This document shows positions 48,079-58,095 of a DNA stretch of 64,000 nt, piece after piece. The notes under the pieces are model-generated. The model ran no database searches. It worked only from the letters and a program-made list of their open reading frames with translations, and was not told the DNA's origin. The position numbers were made by a program, and so were the translations under genes. Source of the stretch: Flavobacterium lotistagni (GTDB lineage: Bacteria; Bacteroidota; Bacteroidia; Flavobacteriales; Flavobacteriaceae); contig NZ_JAAJBU010000004.1 of NCBI RefSeq assembly GCF_011392125.1, positions 62,001 through 126,000 on the forward strand, given 5' to 3'. The stretch's first letter is position 1, and the number at the start of each line of letters is the position of its first letter.

Positions 48079-50001
48079 TTAAGAGAATTGGGTCAGTTGA
48101 AATGAATCTTTGATGAGTTCTTCAAGATCTTTAATCGGATTGAGTGCATTTTTAAGAATTTCACGATCGGCTTTAGACATTTCCTCTATGTTAATGTATT
48201 GTCCTGAACTGTCGGTTTTCAAACCTTCTAAAACACGGAATTTACTCAAAATTAGAAAGGCTTCAGCGCAATTCAAATAAATTTCAGAATGTTTTGGATC
48301 GACCATAGCTAATTGCTTGAATCGTAAGTAGGTGTTGTTAATTCCTCGGATATTGTTGTTCATTGTAAATAACCTTGCACCGTCAATTAGTGGCATCAAA
48401 GCACGGGTTTTAATGTCGAATTTGTCTTTGTTAGGTCCGTCTTCCTCCAGATTGAATTTTTTAAAGAAACTCAGTGGCGGAGGCTTTCTCAGGGCATCAT
48501 TTCCTAAATAATCAAAGAAAAGTTTGCTCTTTTTGATGTTGGTAAAAATCACATTGGTAATGGCTTCTTCAATTTTGGTTTCTCCGAAAGCAATTTCATA
48601 ATCAAAGAAAATACTGCTAATTTCGTTGCTTACTTCGCCGGGTGTATTCATCCAATTTTCATATTGTTTGGTCCAGTCTGTTAGTGATTTACACCATTGA
48701 ATGTTGTTGGCAGCATGTCCGTTTGGGCAAGGCGGATAACCCACTTTTTCAAGGTTTCCGATAGTTTTTTTTGCAAGTTTCAAAAAGTAATCCTTGACTT
48801 CACGGTATTTTTCTGCAGCCACATCTTCAAAAACTAGAATACTGTCTTGGTCGGTTAATAGCAATTGCTCTTTTCTGCCTTGACTTCCGATGGACAGCCA
48901 GGCAAAACGAGCAGGAGGTGAGCCCAATTCTAAAATCGATAATTCTACCGAGCGCTTGATGATAGCGAGATTGATTTCGCCGGTGATATTGTTGATGTGT
49001 GTAAGCGGAATGTTCTTGGCAATAGACGACTGAATCATATCGGCCAGTTTGGAACGCACTTTCTTTAAATCTTTTGCGTCTTGAGAGCGTTTGATCTCTT
49101 TGATCAGAATACCAGGATTACTGGCTTGAGCAACAATTAAATCGTGCTCGGCAATCATGCCCTTGATTTCTGATTTCTCAGAACCGTCTTGCGTTACACA
49201 AATGTGGCTGATATTCGATTTAAGCATAAGCAGTTGGGCTTCAGCTAAGGAAACATTTTCAGCTACCGTGATTACAGGTGATGACATGATTTTATCTATC
49301 GTGGCGGTTAAAGGAAATCGACCAGTAGCTATTTTGGTGCGCATTTCTGTATCGGTAACAATACCAATCGGGAAATTATTTTCAGTAACCAAAACACTAT
49401 TACTCAAATTGTCAGTCATGAGTTGCGCGACGTCTTTTACGATGCTATTTGGAGTCGTTTTGAGTGGTGCTTTATTGTAAGTAAGCGATTGGAAATATTG
49501 TATTTCAGATTGTTGCCCGCCACTATATACAACGTTATCAGACAATAATTTACCTCGGTTTTGATCACTGGGATGGGTTGAATTGTTGGCAAAGCTTTCT
49601 AACAAGAAATTTAACACTTCTGCATTTTGAACCACAAAAGGGCGGAAAGTAGCAATCGGAATAGCGTAAACAACAGACTCTTCACGCGCTTTGGCCGTCA
49701 TCATGTAATTGTTTTTTGCAAAGAACGGACGAAGCCCAAAAACATCTCCTTCAATACATTTATTTAAGAGTGTTTCTTCAGCATCTGAAATAACCGAAAG
49801 ATTAATTGCGCCTGAAGCTACCATATAGAAGCAATCGTGCAAAGCATCGTCAATTTTGAATAGGATTTTGTGTTTCTCTAAATTAATCACACGAATGCTT
49901 AAAGCAACGGTGCGCAATTCATCTATAGTAAGATTGTTGAAAGGTGGAAAATCTTTAAGAAAGTCAGCGATGCGTTCGGCAATTATATTCATAGTTCTCA
50001 T
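48079..50001 (-). CDS. cNMP-binding, CBS-pair and DUF294 nucleotidyltransferase-like protein
   Basis: The 640-residue protein (637 if it starts at 49992) has an N-terminal cyclic-nucleotide-binding-like domain (LRTVALSIRVINLEKHKILF; about 10-140). A CBS pair follows (about 170-295; NFPIGIVTDTEMR and IKGMIAEHDLIV), then a DUF294 nucleotidyltransferase-like domain with GSQGRKEQLLLTDQDSILVF near residue 375 and a helical C-terminal substrate-binding domain. It probably senses a nucleotide and modifies or regulates a partner. With the DnaQ-like gene it makes a two-gene operon. The exact reaction is unknown for this family. Confidence 0.88.
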   Translation of the reverse strand: MRTMNIIAERIADFLKDFPPFNNLTIDELRTVALSIRVINLEKHKILFKIDDALHDCFYMVASGAINLSVISDAEETLLNKCIEGDVFGLRPFFAKNNYMMTAKAREESVVYAIPIATFRPFVVQNAEVLNFLLESFANNSTHPSDQNRGKLLSDNVVYSGGQQSEIQYFQSLTYNKAPLKTTPNSIVKDVAQLMTDNLSNSVLVTENNFPIGIVTDTEMRTKIATGRFPLTATIDKIMSSPVITVAENVSLAEAQLLMLKSNISHICVTQDGSEKSEIKGMIAEHDLIVAQASNPGILIKEIKRSQDAKDLKKVRSKLADMIQSSIAKNIPLTHINNITGEINLAIIKRSVELSILELGSPPARFAWLSIGSQGRKEQLLLTDQDSILVFEDVAAEKYREVKDYFLKLAKKTIGNLEKVGYPPCPNGHAANNIQWCKSLTDWTKQYENWMNTPGEVSNEISSIFFDYEIAFGETKIEEAITNVIFTNIKKSKLFFDYLGNDALRKPPPLSFFKKFNLEEDGPNKDKFDIKTRALMPLIDGARLFTMNNNIRGINNTYLRFKQLAMVDPKHSEIYLNCAEAFLILSKFRVLEGLKTDSSGQYINIEEMSKADREILKNALNPIKDLEELIKDSFQLTQFS

Positions 50002-50460
50002 TTTGTAATGTAAATCCGTAACAAAAATAAGAAATGTATTGCTCTGATGAAGTAGAAAGAGGTTGAAATATAAAGTCGAATAAGTTCTATAACCAAAATT
50101 ATCTATTTTACATAATATAAATTATGGTTTAAATATTTACCTTGTTGACTTCTAAAAATACTAAATATTTTTTATGTTGATTTTGACACAAATTTTAAGT
50201 TATAAACAACAAAAAATCAGATTGTTAAAAAGTTTATTGATGAAAAAATACAGTTTATCGTACAAAAAATCAAAATTTAAAAAGATTAATCTTACAATAC
50301 TGAATGTTTTGTGTAGTTCGTCGATGAAATTTAATTTTTTAACATTTTAAACGATGATTTGTGTAGTTTATCTATATACATTTGCCATGTTCGTGTTCAT
50401 ACCCAAAACTCAAACATTAAACTCAAGTTAAACTAATTAAGCTATTCAACCTACAAAACT
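50002..50460. promoter_or_regulatory. Divergent AT-rich intergenic region with -7 boxes
   Basis: This 459-base gap separates the divergent DUF294 and DUF4832 genes. On the minus strand TATTTTTG (50022-50029) is a possible -7 box for the DUF294 gene. On the plus strand TACATTTG (50377-50384) is one for the secreted-protein gene, leaving a leader of about 70 bases. TTTGTGTAGTT occurs at 50308-50318 and again at 50358-50368, 50 bases apart and just upstream of the second box; it may be a regulator site. I see no coding sequence or RNA gene in the rest. Confidence 0.5.
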
Positions 50461-52092
50461 ATGAAGAAACAACTCACCTTATTGGGTTCACTTCTTTTTG
50501 CTTTCGGAAGTGCTCAAACCGTAAATCTTACTTATACAGCTTCAAGTGCAGTAATTTCAAATCCTGAAAGAGGATTCTACAAGCACACTTCAACCGGATC
50601 AACTCTAAATCAAACCAGTCTTACTAATTATCGTTTGAATAACAACATTACTTTGATTTACAGAAATTTTGAGTTGAATGATTTTAAAACCGGCCCAATC
50701 TCAGCAGCATATCTGACGAGTATGCAAAGTGATTTTACTAAAATCAGAAATGCCGGAATTAAATGTGTGATTCGTTTCACCTATTCAAGCGATACTGACG
50801 ATTCTCCTAGAGATGCTTCAAAAGCCACAATTCTAAGCCACATTGCGCAATTAAAACCAATTCTTTTAGCCAATGCCGATGTAATTGCTGTAGCACAAGC
50901 CGGATTTATCGGTACTTGGGGCGAATGGTTTTATACTGATCAGGCTGAGTTTGGCGGTTGGGGTTATAATCAAACGAACCTTACACAAACTAATCTAGAC
51001 AACCGTAAAGAAGTGGTTAACGCCTTTTTGGGTGCTTTGCCACTGGATCGAATGATTCAACTCAGAAAACCAGCATTTAAATACGATTTGTATTCAACGG
51101 TTCCATTGACTAATTCACAAGCGTTCAACCAATCGGCCATTGCTAGGCTTGGGCATCACAACGATTGTTTCTTAGCTTCTTCTGATGACAATGGCACTTA
51201 TGATAACGTTACAACAGAATATCCTTATTTGGCACAGGAAACCAAATTTTTACCAATGGGTGGCGAAACTTGTGATTTAAATGCACCAAGAACTGATTGT
51301 ACCACAGCTTTGTTTGAGATGAATAAATTCCATTGGTCATACCTCAATTTAGATTATTATCCTGATGTTATCGATGGTTTTCAAACACAAAACTGTTTTG
51401 TAGATGTACAGAAAAAATTGGGTTATCGTTTCGAATTAAAAACAGCTACTCTGCCTACTTCTGTTGCTTTAGGATCAACTTTACCAATTGTACTTAAAAT
51501 TGTAAATCAAGGATTTGCTTCGCCATTTAATGAAAGAAAGGCATATATAGTTTTGAAAAATTTAACGACTAACCAAGTGTATCCGATTCAGTTGAATACC
51601 GATCCAAGATTATGGTTGGGTCCTAATGAAATCACTATTGCTCAAAATCTAACTTTGCCAACTAATTTGACTACTGGCAACTATAAAATGTATTTGCATC
51701 TTCCTGATAAAGCTCCAACTTTGGCAGCCAGACCAGAGTATGCTATCCGTTTTGCTAATGACAATATGTGGGAAAGCATCACCGGTTATAATAGTTTGAA
51801 TCATACTTTAAGTGTAACATCAGCAGCTTTGGCAACAATTGAAAATGCCAAACTCAACATGGCTATTTATCCAGTTCCTGCTAAAAACGAAATGAGTATT
51901 GAATTGGAAAACATTGATGATTACACCATCACACTTTTCAATTCTATTGGACAAAAAATAAATGCTACAGTTTTATCTACGGCTTTGAACAAAGTAACAC
52001 TCAGCACTAGCAGTTTGAGTGATGGACTTTATTTTATTGACTTAAGTAAAGGAAGTATTAAAGACACTCGTAAATTTATTGTCAAGCACTAA
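50461..52092 (+). CDS. Secreted DUF4832/DUF4874-like protein with T9SS type A tail
   Basis: The 543-residue protein has a signal peptide (ending GSAQ near residue 19). A TIM-barrel-like region follows: NPERGFYKHTS, then ITLIYRNFELNDFKTGPIS, IKCVIRFTYSSDTDDSPRDA and IAVAQAGFIGTWGEWFYTDQ. This is the DUF4874-DUF4832 pattern. The C-terminal 80 residues (MAIYPVPAKNEMSIELEN to FIVKH) are a type A T9SS sorting domain. The barrel and WGEW motif suggest a carbohydrate-active role, but no catalytic activity is established to my knowledge. It converges on the Pel-like operon across a shared terminator. Confidence 0.83.
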   Translation: MKKQLTLLGSLLFAFGSAQTVNLTYTASSAVISNPERGFYKHTSTGSTLNQTSLTNYRLNNNITLIYRNFELNDFKTGPISAAYLTSMQSDFTKIRNAGIKCVIRFTYSSDTDDSPRDASKATILSHIAQLKPILLANADVIAVAQAGFIGTWGEWFYTDQAEFGGWGYNQTNLTQTNLDNRKEVVNAFLGALPLDRMIQLRKPAFKYDLYSTVPLTNSQAFNQSAIARLGHHNDCFLASSDDNGTYDNVTTEYPYLAQETKFLPMGGETCDLNAPRTDCTTALFEMNKFHWSYLNLDYYPDVIDGFQTQNCFVDVQKKLGYRFELKTATLPTSVALGSTLPIVLKIVNQGFASPFNERKAYIVLKNLTTNQVYPIQLNTDPRLWLGPNEITIAQNLTLPTNLTTGNYKMYLHLPDKAPTLAARPEYAIRFANDNMWESITGYNSLNHTLSVTSAALATIENAKLNMAIYPVPAKNEMSIELENIDDYTITLFNSIGQKINATVLSTALNKVTLSTSSLSDGLYFIDLSKGSIKDTRKFIVKH

Positions 52093-52113
52093 TGATTGAT
52101 TAAGCAATAAATG

Positions 52114-52147
52114 AAAAAGGGATATCAAACTTGATATCCCTTTTTTG
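52114..52147. terminator. Bidirectional terminator
   Basis: AAAAAGGGATATCAA (52114-52128) pairs perfectly with TTGATATCCCTTTTT (52131-52145) around a minimal loop. A and T runs on the two sides let it work for both the DUF4832-like gene and the Pel-like operon. Confidence 0.92.
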
Positions 52148-52152
52148 TTGGT

Positions 52153-55100
52153 TTATTTTTTCTTTCGGTATTTCTTTTGAAAATTGTGTTTGATTCCGAA
52201 TAAAATAGAGTTTGAATAGAATTTAGATTGCTCAAAGACTTCCAGATTAAAACTTAAGGCAGTAAAGTCGAAAATCTGATAAGACAATTCTGTGTTGAGG
52301 CGTTCAAAGTGACCACTAAAGCTATCTAAAAAGGCTCCGGCTTCTATTCGTGCACCGAATGTTGGCGTAGTATATTTCCAACCTAGTCCTCCTCCACCGT
52401 AAATACGATTTTTAATAATCCAATACGGATATCCAATGCTTAAATCACGAGAACCATGTGAAACCTGTGATTCAATGTATGGAATGAATTTGGATTTTTT
52501 CTCATCTCCTTTATCTAACATCATCCTTAGAGTTAAGGAAGCATCGTAGCTGTCGTCAGTATCATCAACCTGAAAAATCCCATTTCCGATTTCGGTGTAT
52601 TTTTTTCTAGATAATGAAATACCGCGGTTTGGATCGATAATAGGTCCGATGGTATCACGCGAAAGGAATCCTTCGGTATAGTAATTTCCTTCGAAAGAAA
52701 GGCTCGCATTGATATATTTTCCGATGTAAAAATCCTGATAGATGTTGGCCAATACTTGGTAGATTTTTTGATTCACACCAGGGGCTGTTTCTACAGGCTG
52801 CAAATTCAGACTAGCCGAACGATAATTTCTTTCCTTAGATCGAGTTAATCCTGCTCCAAATTGGTAGTAAGTATTTGATGATTTGTCAAGTTCTACCCTT
52901 GCCCTGCTCCAGTATTGAGGTTTATTTTCCCTGGTTGGTGTTGTAAGCTTGTATTCAAGACCGATAAGGTTGTTGTCGCGATTGTCTTCGTATTTTTTCT
53001 TGGTTACCTCCAACTCATAATATTTGGCATAATTTACCCCAATGCTATGTAGAAAACCTTTTTTACTGTAATGATTATAAGAAACAAAATTTCTCTGAAA
53101 TGCTGGATTTTTCTGGTTCGTTTCTAAATATGAATTAAAATCAATGAAATCTCCAATGGCCAAACGAATGTCTTTTTGAAGTTTAGCCAACACATCTGGG
53201 TAAAATAATGCAGCGTGGTTGGCAATTAAATCTTGTTGCAAATCCATGTTTTCATAAACCACATCACGATTCAAAGTTTTTCGTAATTCTTCTTTTTCAT
53301 AGATGTTGCTCAGCGAATTGGCCAAAACCCATGAATCCTTGAAACGGCCTTGTTCATGATAAACGTTGCTCATCAGCACTGTAGCAATTTCATCTTCCGG
53401 ATGTTCGGCTATATATTTCAAGTAAAGAGGTTCGAGTTCTTTAGATCTTCCAGCTTCAATGTACCAGTTCATTTTGGTCACGAAGTCAATCTCGGCACTG
53501 TAATCTGACCATTCAATGGCTTTGTTGTATTCGGCATTATCAGCGAAAAGCCAAACCACAGCGGTAGCAATATCACTATAATCTTTAGTGGGTTTAACAT
53601 CAGTCAAAACTACTAAGGCTTCTTCTGGATAATACTGAATCAGGTGCTTGATATAATTTTTAAAGTTGGCCACCGAAGGATCGAGTTGCCACAAGGTTTT
53701 AAGTACATTTTTGATTTTTTCCTTATAAGGTTCTGCATCGAAATTGTTGTAATAGCTTGTCAGCAGTGCTTTGTCGTTAGGGTTAATTGCAATTTGCTCG
53801 CTCATCCATTTTTCTTTGGCTTCATCATCCATGTAACCAATCATCCTGTCTAATTCTTTAGAATATTGAACGTTATTTTTTGAATGATGTTTGCCTACAT
53901 GGGCTTCATACATTTTCCAGAGTTCGGCGTTTTTGCCCTCTGCTTCCATGTATTCGGCGTATTTATTCCAGTCTGTAGGATTGATTTCAGCAGTAGTTAA
54001 AAGCTTGTTTTTAAGTGCTTCCATTTCGGCTTGCAACTGCTTTTCATAATCAATTTCGGAATCGACTCCGCCTTTAATAAAGTTCTGAACATCAATTTTG
54101 AACTTAGCAAAATCCGCTTTCACTAAACTGTTAATCTGAGCCAACTGTGCTCTTTCTTTCGGTGATTTATAATTCAAATCGATAGAAGTCAGTTTGGGCT
54201 TGCTGGAATACACCGAATACAAATAACCATCTACGAACGGAGTTTTGGAAAACAACACCATTTCATTTCTAAGTTGTGTTTCGATGCGGTCAGCGTTGGC
54301 CGGACTTCCGTATAAAAACCAGTATTTTTTATTTTCAGTAGGATTGATTTCACTTACCGTGTAGAGCCCTTTTTCAGATTTATGACTAAAACGTGAAGCA
54401 CGCCAGTTCATAACGATGTTTCCGCCGACACCACCATCTACAAAACGCAGTTGCGGATAAGTAGTGGTTAATTGTTTCAAGAAGTTTTTAAACTCAGGGA
54501 ATAAAGCTTTACTTGAGTTTTTTGATTTTTTCCAGCCCAAAGTATATTGGTTTCTCAAACTATACCCCGCAGCCCTTTTATCGGCGGTAGCAGGGATTTG
54601 ATAAATATCATCCGGGTGAACGAAATGTGTCCAGATTCCGGTGTAGAGATACATTGAATTGATAGTGTATCTTTCGTCATCTTCAATATAAAAACCGCTG
54701 GAAATTCTGGGATAATCAAAGAAATTTTTCTCAAATGGATCATAGTCGAATTCACGATCACCACCATCTTCCAAGTGACCAATATACAGACTACACATAT
54801 ATTTAATAGATGGCATGGCCAGTTTGAGTTGTTTGATACCCATTCTGTCTATGTCATTCGATGGCGGAACATAAGTAACCGGTAAATTTCCGTAATTGCT
54901 GATTTCCCACTTTTTCTTGACGGTGTTCATCGAGGTTTCAATGAACTTTGGATTTTTCCACAAATGTTTGAGCAGAGAAACGTGGTTGTATCCGTGAAAA
55001 GCCAATTCATGCCCGTTTCGCTTAACATCATTAACGAGCCAATCTGGTAACGATTCTACTTTTTCTTTGGTTTTGATTTTTTTAGAATTCCATTGGTCTA

Positions 55101-56109
55101 ATGTAAATGGCGGAACGATTTTATTTCGATAATCGAAGGTGAGCATTGCCGCGTATGGAATTTTGTATTCTTTCCCTAAATCGCGCATATCAGGCCACCA
55201 AACTTTCTGAACATAATCTGAAGTGGTCATGTTCATTTCGGTTTTAATTGGTTCGGCAATGATATCGTATTGTGGCGCTGGAAAGTCATCTAAAAAGATA
55301 GTCGAAGTGTTGGCTACCGGATACGGAATTCCTTCTAAGCCTTTGAGTATTCCGGCAAAGAGAAAGCCACGGTCTACTTTTGAAAAATCACCTGAAGTAT
55401 TAAAAAGAATGACTTTCCCCTTCCCTATCGGATTTTCAGTAATTGTTGGTGCTGATGGATTGTTCGCTGCCGTAGCTAAAACTTTAACTTTAGAAGAAAA
55501 ATTCTGAGCAGCAAAACCATACAATAATGTTTTCTTAGCGAATGATTTGCCTTTTAAACCAGGCAAGAATGGAGTGTTGAAATGCCAACCCATTGCTTTG
55601 GTATCGGTAGCGTATTCGGCTTCAGCTTTGAAACCTAGTAAGTAAGCCATACGATGGTCTTCATTAGCGAAAGGAATAAACAAAGTACCACCATTGGTAA
55701 CAAAATTCAACAGAACATCTACCGAAGCGTCGTTGAGCTTTTTGGTATCATAAACTACAATGACACGTGTAGCCGGATTGATTCTTAAGGTGCTGTTCCA
55801 TTGGGTAATTGGCATGGCATGAAACGGAATCTTGGTATAATCACAAACCTTACGAATATGACTGTTATAGGATTTGCTGAATCGTGAAGCCGGATCGTAA
55901 ACGGATTCGATAACGGCATTTGTACTCATAATCGGTTCTTCATAGCGTTTGAAACCACCTTTGCCTTTAGCTGCATCGCCTTTACCGTTAAAGAGTTCAA
56001 TGCTTTTCAAATCAGACCAATCATCAAGACCTTCACAACTTAGCATGAAAACTGAGCAGGCAATGGCCAACGAGTAAGTTAGGTATTTACGGGTAATGCT
56101 CATTTTCAT
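52153..56109 (-). CDS. PelA-type deacetylase fused to PelB-type TPRs and outer-membrane barrel
   Basis: The 1318-residue protein begins with a lipoprotein-like signal (Cys25 in FMLSCEG). Residues 60-265 form a GATase-like domain. Residues 265-560 look like a polysaccharide deacetylase of the PelA/DUF2194 kind: FLDDFPAP (Asp274/Asp275), NGHELAFHGYNHVS (His372, His376) and THFVHPDD (His495, His498). About residues 700-1010 are TPR-like helices. About 1030-1318 alternate as barrel strands (QFGAGLTRSKERNYRSASL, ending FGIKHNFQKKYRKKK). In Pseudomonas, deacetylase (PelA) and TPR-barrel (PelB) are separate proteins. The fusion should couple deacetylation to export of the polymer. Confidence 0.82.
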   Translation of the reverse strand: MKMSITRKYLTYSLAIACSVFMLSCEGLDDWSDLKSIELFNGKGDAAKGKGGFKRYEEPIMSTNAVIESVYDPASRFSKSYNSHIRKVCDYTKIPFHAMPITQWNSTLRINPATRVIVVYDTKKLNDASVDVLLNFVTNGGTLFIPFANEDHRMAYLLGFKAEAEYATDTKAMGWHFNTPFLPGLKGKSFAKKTLLYGFAAQNFSSKVKVLATAANNPSAPTITENPIGKGKVILFNTSGDFSKVDRGFLFAGILKGLEGIPYPVANTSTIFLDDFPAPQYDIIAEPIKTEMNMTTSDYVQKVWWPDMRDLGKEYKIPYAAMLTFDYRNKIVPPFTLDQWNSKKIKTKEKVESLPDWLVNDVKRNGHELAFHGYNHVSLLKHLWKNPKFIETSMNTVKKKWEISNYGNLPVTYVPPSNDIDRMGIKQLKLAMPSIKYMCSLYIGHLEDGGDREFDYDPFEKNFFDYPRISSGFYIEDDERYTINSMYLYTGIWTHFVHPDDIYQIPATADKRAAGYSLRNQYTLGWKKSKNSSKALFPEFKNFLKQLTTTYPQLRFVDGGVGGNIVMNWRASRFSHKSEKGLYTVSEINPTENKKYWFLYGSPANADRIETQLRNEMVLFSKTPFVDGYLYSVYSSKPKLTSIDLNYKSPKERAQLAQINSLVKADFAKFKIDVQNFIKGGVDSEIDYEKQLQAEMEALKNKLLTTAEINPTDWNKYAEYMEAEGKNAELWKMYEAHVGKHHSKNNVQYSKELDRMIGYMDDEAKEKWMSEQIAINPNDKALLTSYYNNFDAEPYKEKIKNVLKTLWQLDPSVANFKNYIKHLIQYYPEEALVVLTDVKPTKDYSDIATAVVWLFADNAEYNKAIEWSDYSAEIDFVTKMNWYIEAGRSKELEPLYLKYIAEHPEDEIATVLMSNVYHEQGRFKDSWVLANSLSNIYEKEELRKTLNRDVVYENMDLQQDLIANHAALFYPDVLAKLQKDIRLAIGDFIDFNSYLETNQKNPAFQRNFVSYNHYSKKGFLHSIGVNYAKYYELEVTKKKYEDNRDNNLIGLEYKLTTPTRENKPQYWSRARVELDKSSNTYYQFGAGLTRSKERNYRSASLNLQPVETAPGVNQKIYQVLANIYQDFYIGKYINASLSFEGNYYTEGFLSRDTIGPIIDPNRGISLSRKKYTEIGNGIFQVDDTDDSYDASLTLRMMLDKGDEKKSKFIPYIESQVSHGSRDLSIGYPYWIIKNRIYGGGGLGWKYTTPTFGARIEAGAFLDSFSGHFERLNTELSYQIFDFTALSFNLEVFEQSKFYSNSILFGIKHNFQKKYRKKK

Positions 56110-56111
56110 AA

Positions 56112-58088
56112 TCAGAATATTAAATCGGAAAGTTTACTCTCGCCTGGTGCGTTAACAATTTCGTACACTTTCAGAATGTCAGTATTGTAAAACAAATTGA
56201 CTTTTCTTCCTCTTTTTTCCAACAACTTAATGTTATTGATGAGTTGTTGCTGGAGTTGTTTGTTGGCTGCAAAAATATTACTTTCTTCCACAGCATTGTT
56301 GTTCAGCACAAAAACTAAGACACTTTTTGAAATAGAATACTGAGGATTCTTGACCAAGAAGTTCGGTTCTTTCAAATGTTTGGTATTAATGGAGTCAATT
56401 TTCGGGTAATCATTCAAGAAGAAATCGTAGTTCATAAAGAAATGCGAATTGTTACTGATTACCTGTGCCGCCGGATCATTCACTACACAGTAGGAATGTT
56501 TGAAAAAGGTTTGCGAAATCTTATCGTAAGCGTTCAAAATGTGCTTCGGTGTTTGGTCGGATACCGTTAAAGCATTGATGTTTTTTTGTTGGTAAAAGAA
56601 CGAAGCGTAAATCATCACAACAAATATAGCGGCAACTGTAACCGGACTGAATCGTTTCCATCGATATAAACCAAAATTCAAAATTCGCATCACAATAGCC
56701 AAATTAAGCCCAATCATGATCGGTAAAAATACTGAAATCGAATTGTTGAGCATGTCAATATCGAGCCATTCACTTTTGATGAAAGTTAGCAATATCAAGA
56801 AGTTGAAATAGACAAAGAAAATAATCGTGGCCCGCCAATTTTCTTTTCGGATAATCACCAGCAATAAGGTAAGTATAAAGCCAATTCCTGTAGTATATTG
56901 TGCATAACGAATGATTTCACTGTAGGGCAAAATGAGCTGTGGCACATAAGTGTAAGAACTCACCGAAAGCAAATTGTTTTGCATGTATTCGAGCAAATCA
57001 GCACGTTGGTAATAACAAGCATAACTGTAAATCGCGTAAAGTAATATTGTTGCCGTCAGATAAGCAGCTAAAGTGAAGAAATTGTGCCGCTTAAACTTCA
57101 TTTTGGTAAACATCAAAGCGATGATTAAAAACGGCGGAATCAAGATACAGTAAGTAAATAAATCAGTAAGTCCGATGGTGATGAATATAAATAAAAAGCT
57201 GAAAAAGAAACGTGTTCTACTTAGCTTTAGTAAAGTCGGTTTGATATAAAAAGCAAAAGCGGGCAAGGCAAAAGTTAGAGCCATAAAAGTTGGATTTCCT
57301 TTGAGTAGGAAATAAACATTCAGTGGCGTCAATACATAAACCAAGCTAAAGAAAAGTGCCGCAATGGTTGGAGCAATAAATTTTGAAGGTGTGAGTTTGT
57401 TGATGATCCAAAAGATAATTACCGCCAGCAATGTCGATTCGAGAATGGCAATTACCTGAAGTGCGATTTCAGGGCTCACATCGGTAATTTTTCCGTAGAA
57501 ATTCACAATTGCCAACTCGGCATCGGTAGCCAATTCATAGGTAAACCAATATTGATTGTCGAATTGGATTACTTTATTCAAGTCGTAAATCCAAGCGTCC
57601 GATAGCGAATAATTGTCGTAAATGATGAAGTAATAGCGGCTCAAGAAAGTGATAGCGCCAATAAGTACAGTTAGAATCAGGATAAAAACATTGTTCTTTT
57701 TTCTTTGGTAATTCTTATCGAGTGAAAACCAAAACCAGAATGATTTTTTGTTTTCAATGTTGCGCAAGAAAGTCAGTAATCCTTCACGAATGCGCGTTCG
57801 AAAAAAATGCTTCGGATTCTTGAGGTTGTCAATTCCAATGATGTCAATTCCGAAAAGAATCGTGAAGATAAAAAAACAATTAAACAGGTTATAAGCATCA
57901 GATTCGACCAAAGCAAAAATCACTACGACCATCACGCCAATGTATCGGAACCAATTCATGATGATAAAATCAAGAAAATGCACGTGATTCGAAACGTTGA
58001 CGAATTTCCTATTCAAGTAGAATAAAAACAGTAATATAACGCAAAGCCTTATAAAACCTAGTAATATTGAACTTGTTAAAAACATCAT
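56112..58088 (-). CDS. Polytopic membrane protein of the Pel-like operon
   Basis: The 658-residue protein has about 13 hydrophobic helices in its first 490 residues, then a soluble C-terminal domain of about 150 residues. Its first large loop (DNYSLSDAWIYDLNKVIQFD) and helix spacing recall GT-C glycosyltransferases, but no diagnostic motif is certain. It has no GAF or GGDEF-like domain, so it is not a PelD homologue by eye. It starts 7 bases after the GH114 stop and ends 2 bases before the fusion gene, so it is firmly part of the operon. It might replace PelD/PelE in the membrane complex. Confidence 0.75.
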   Translation of the reverse strand: MMFLTSSILLGFIRLCVILLFLFYLNRKFVNVSNHVHFLDFIIMNWFRYIGVMVVVIFALVESDAYNLFNCFFIFTILFGIDIIGIDNLKNPKHFFRTRIREGLLTFLRNIENKKSFWFWFSLDKNYQRKKNNVFILILTVLIGAITFLSRYYFIIYDNYSLSDAWIYDLNKVIQFDNQYWFTYELATDAELAIVNFYGKITDVSPEIALQVIAILESTLLAVIIFWIINKLTPSKFIAPTIAALFFSLVYVLTPLNVYFLLKGNPTFMALTFALPAFAFYIKPTLLKLSRTRFFFSFLFIFITIGLTDLFTYCILIPPFLIIALMFTKMKFKRHNFFTLAAYLTATILLYAIYSYACYYQRADLLEYMQNNLLSVSSYTYVPQLILPYSEIIRYAQYTTGIGFILTLLLVIIRKENWRATIIFFVYFNFLILLTFIKSEWLDIDMLNNSISVFLPIMIGLNLAIVMRILNFGLYRWKRFSPVTVAAIFVVMIYASFFYQQKNINALTVSDQTPKHILNAYDKISQTFFKHSYCVVNDPAAQVISNNSHFFMNYDFFLNDYPKIDSINTKHLKEPNFLVKNPQYSISKSVLVFVLNNNAVEESNIFAANKQLQQQLINNIKLLEKRGRKVNLFYNTDILKVYEIVNAPGESKLSDLIF

Positions 58089-58095
58089 AGCGCGG

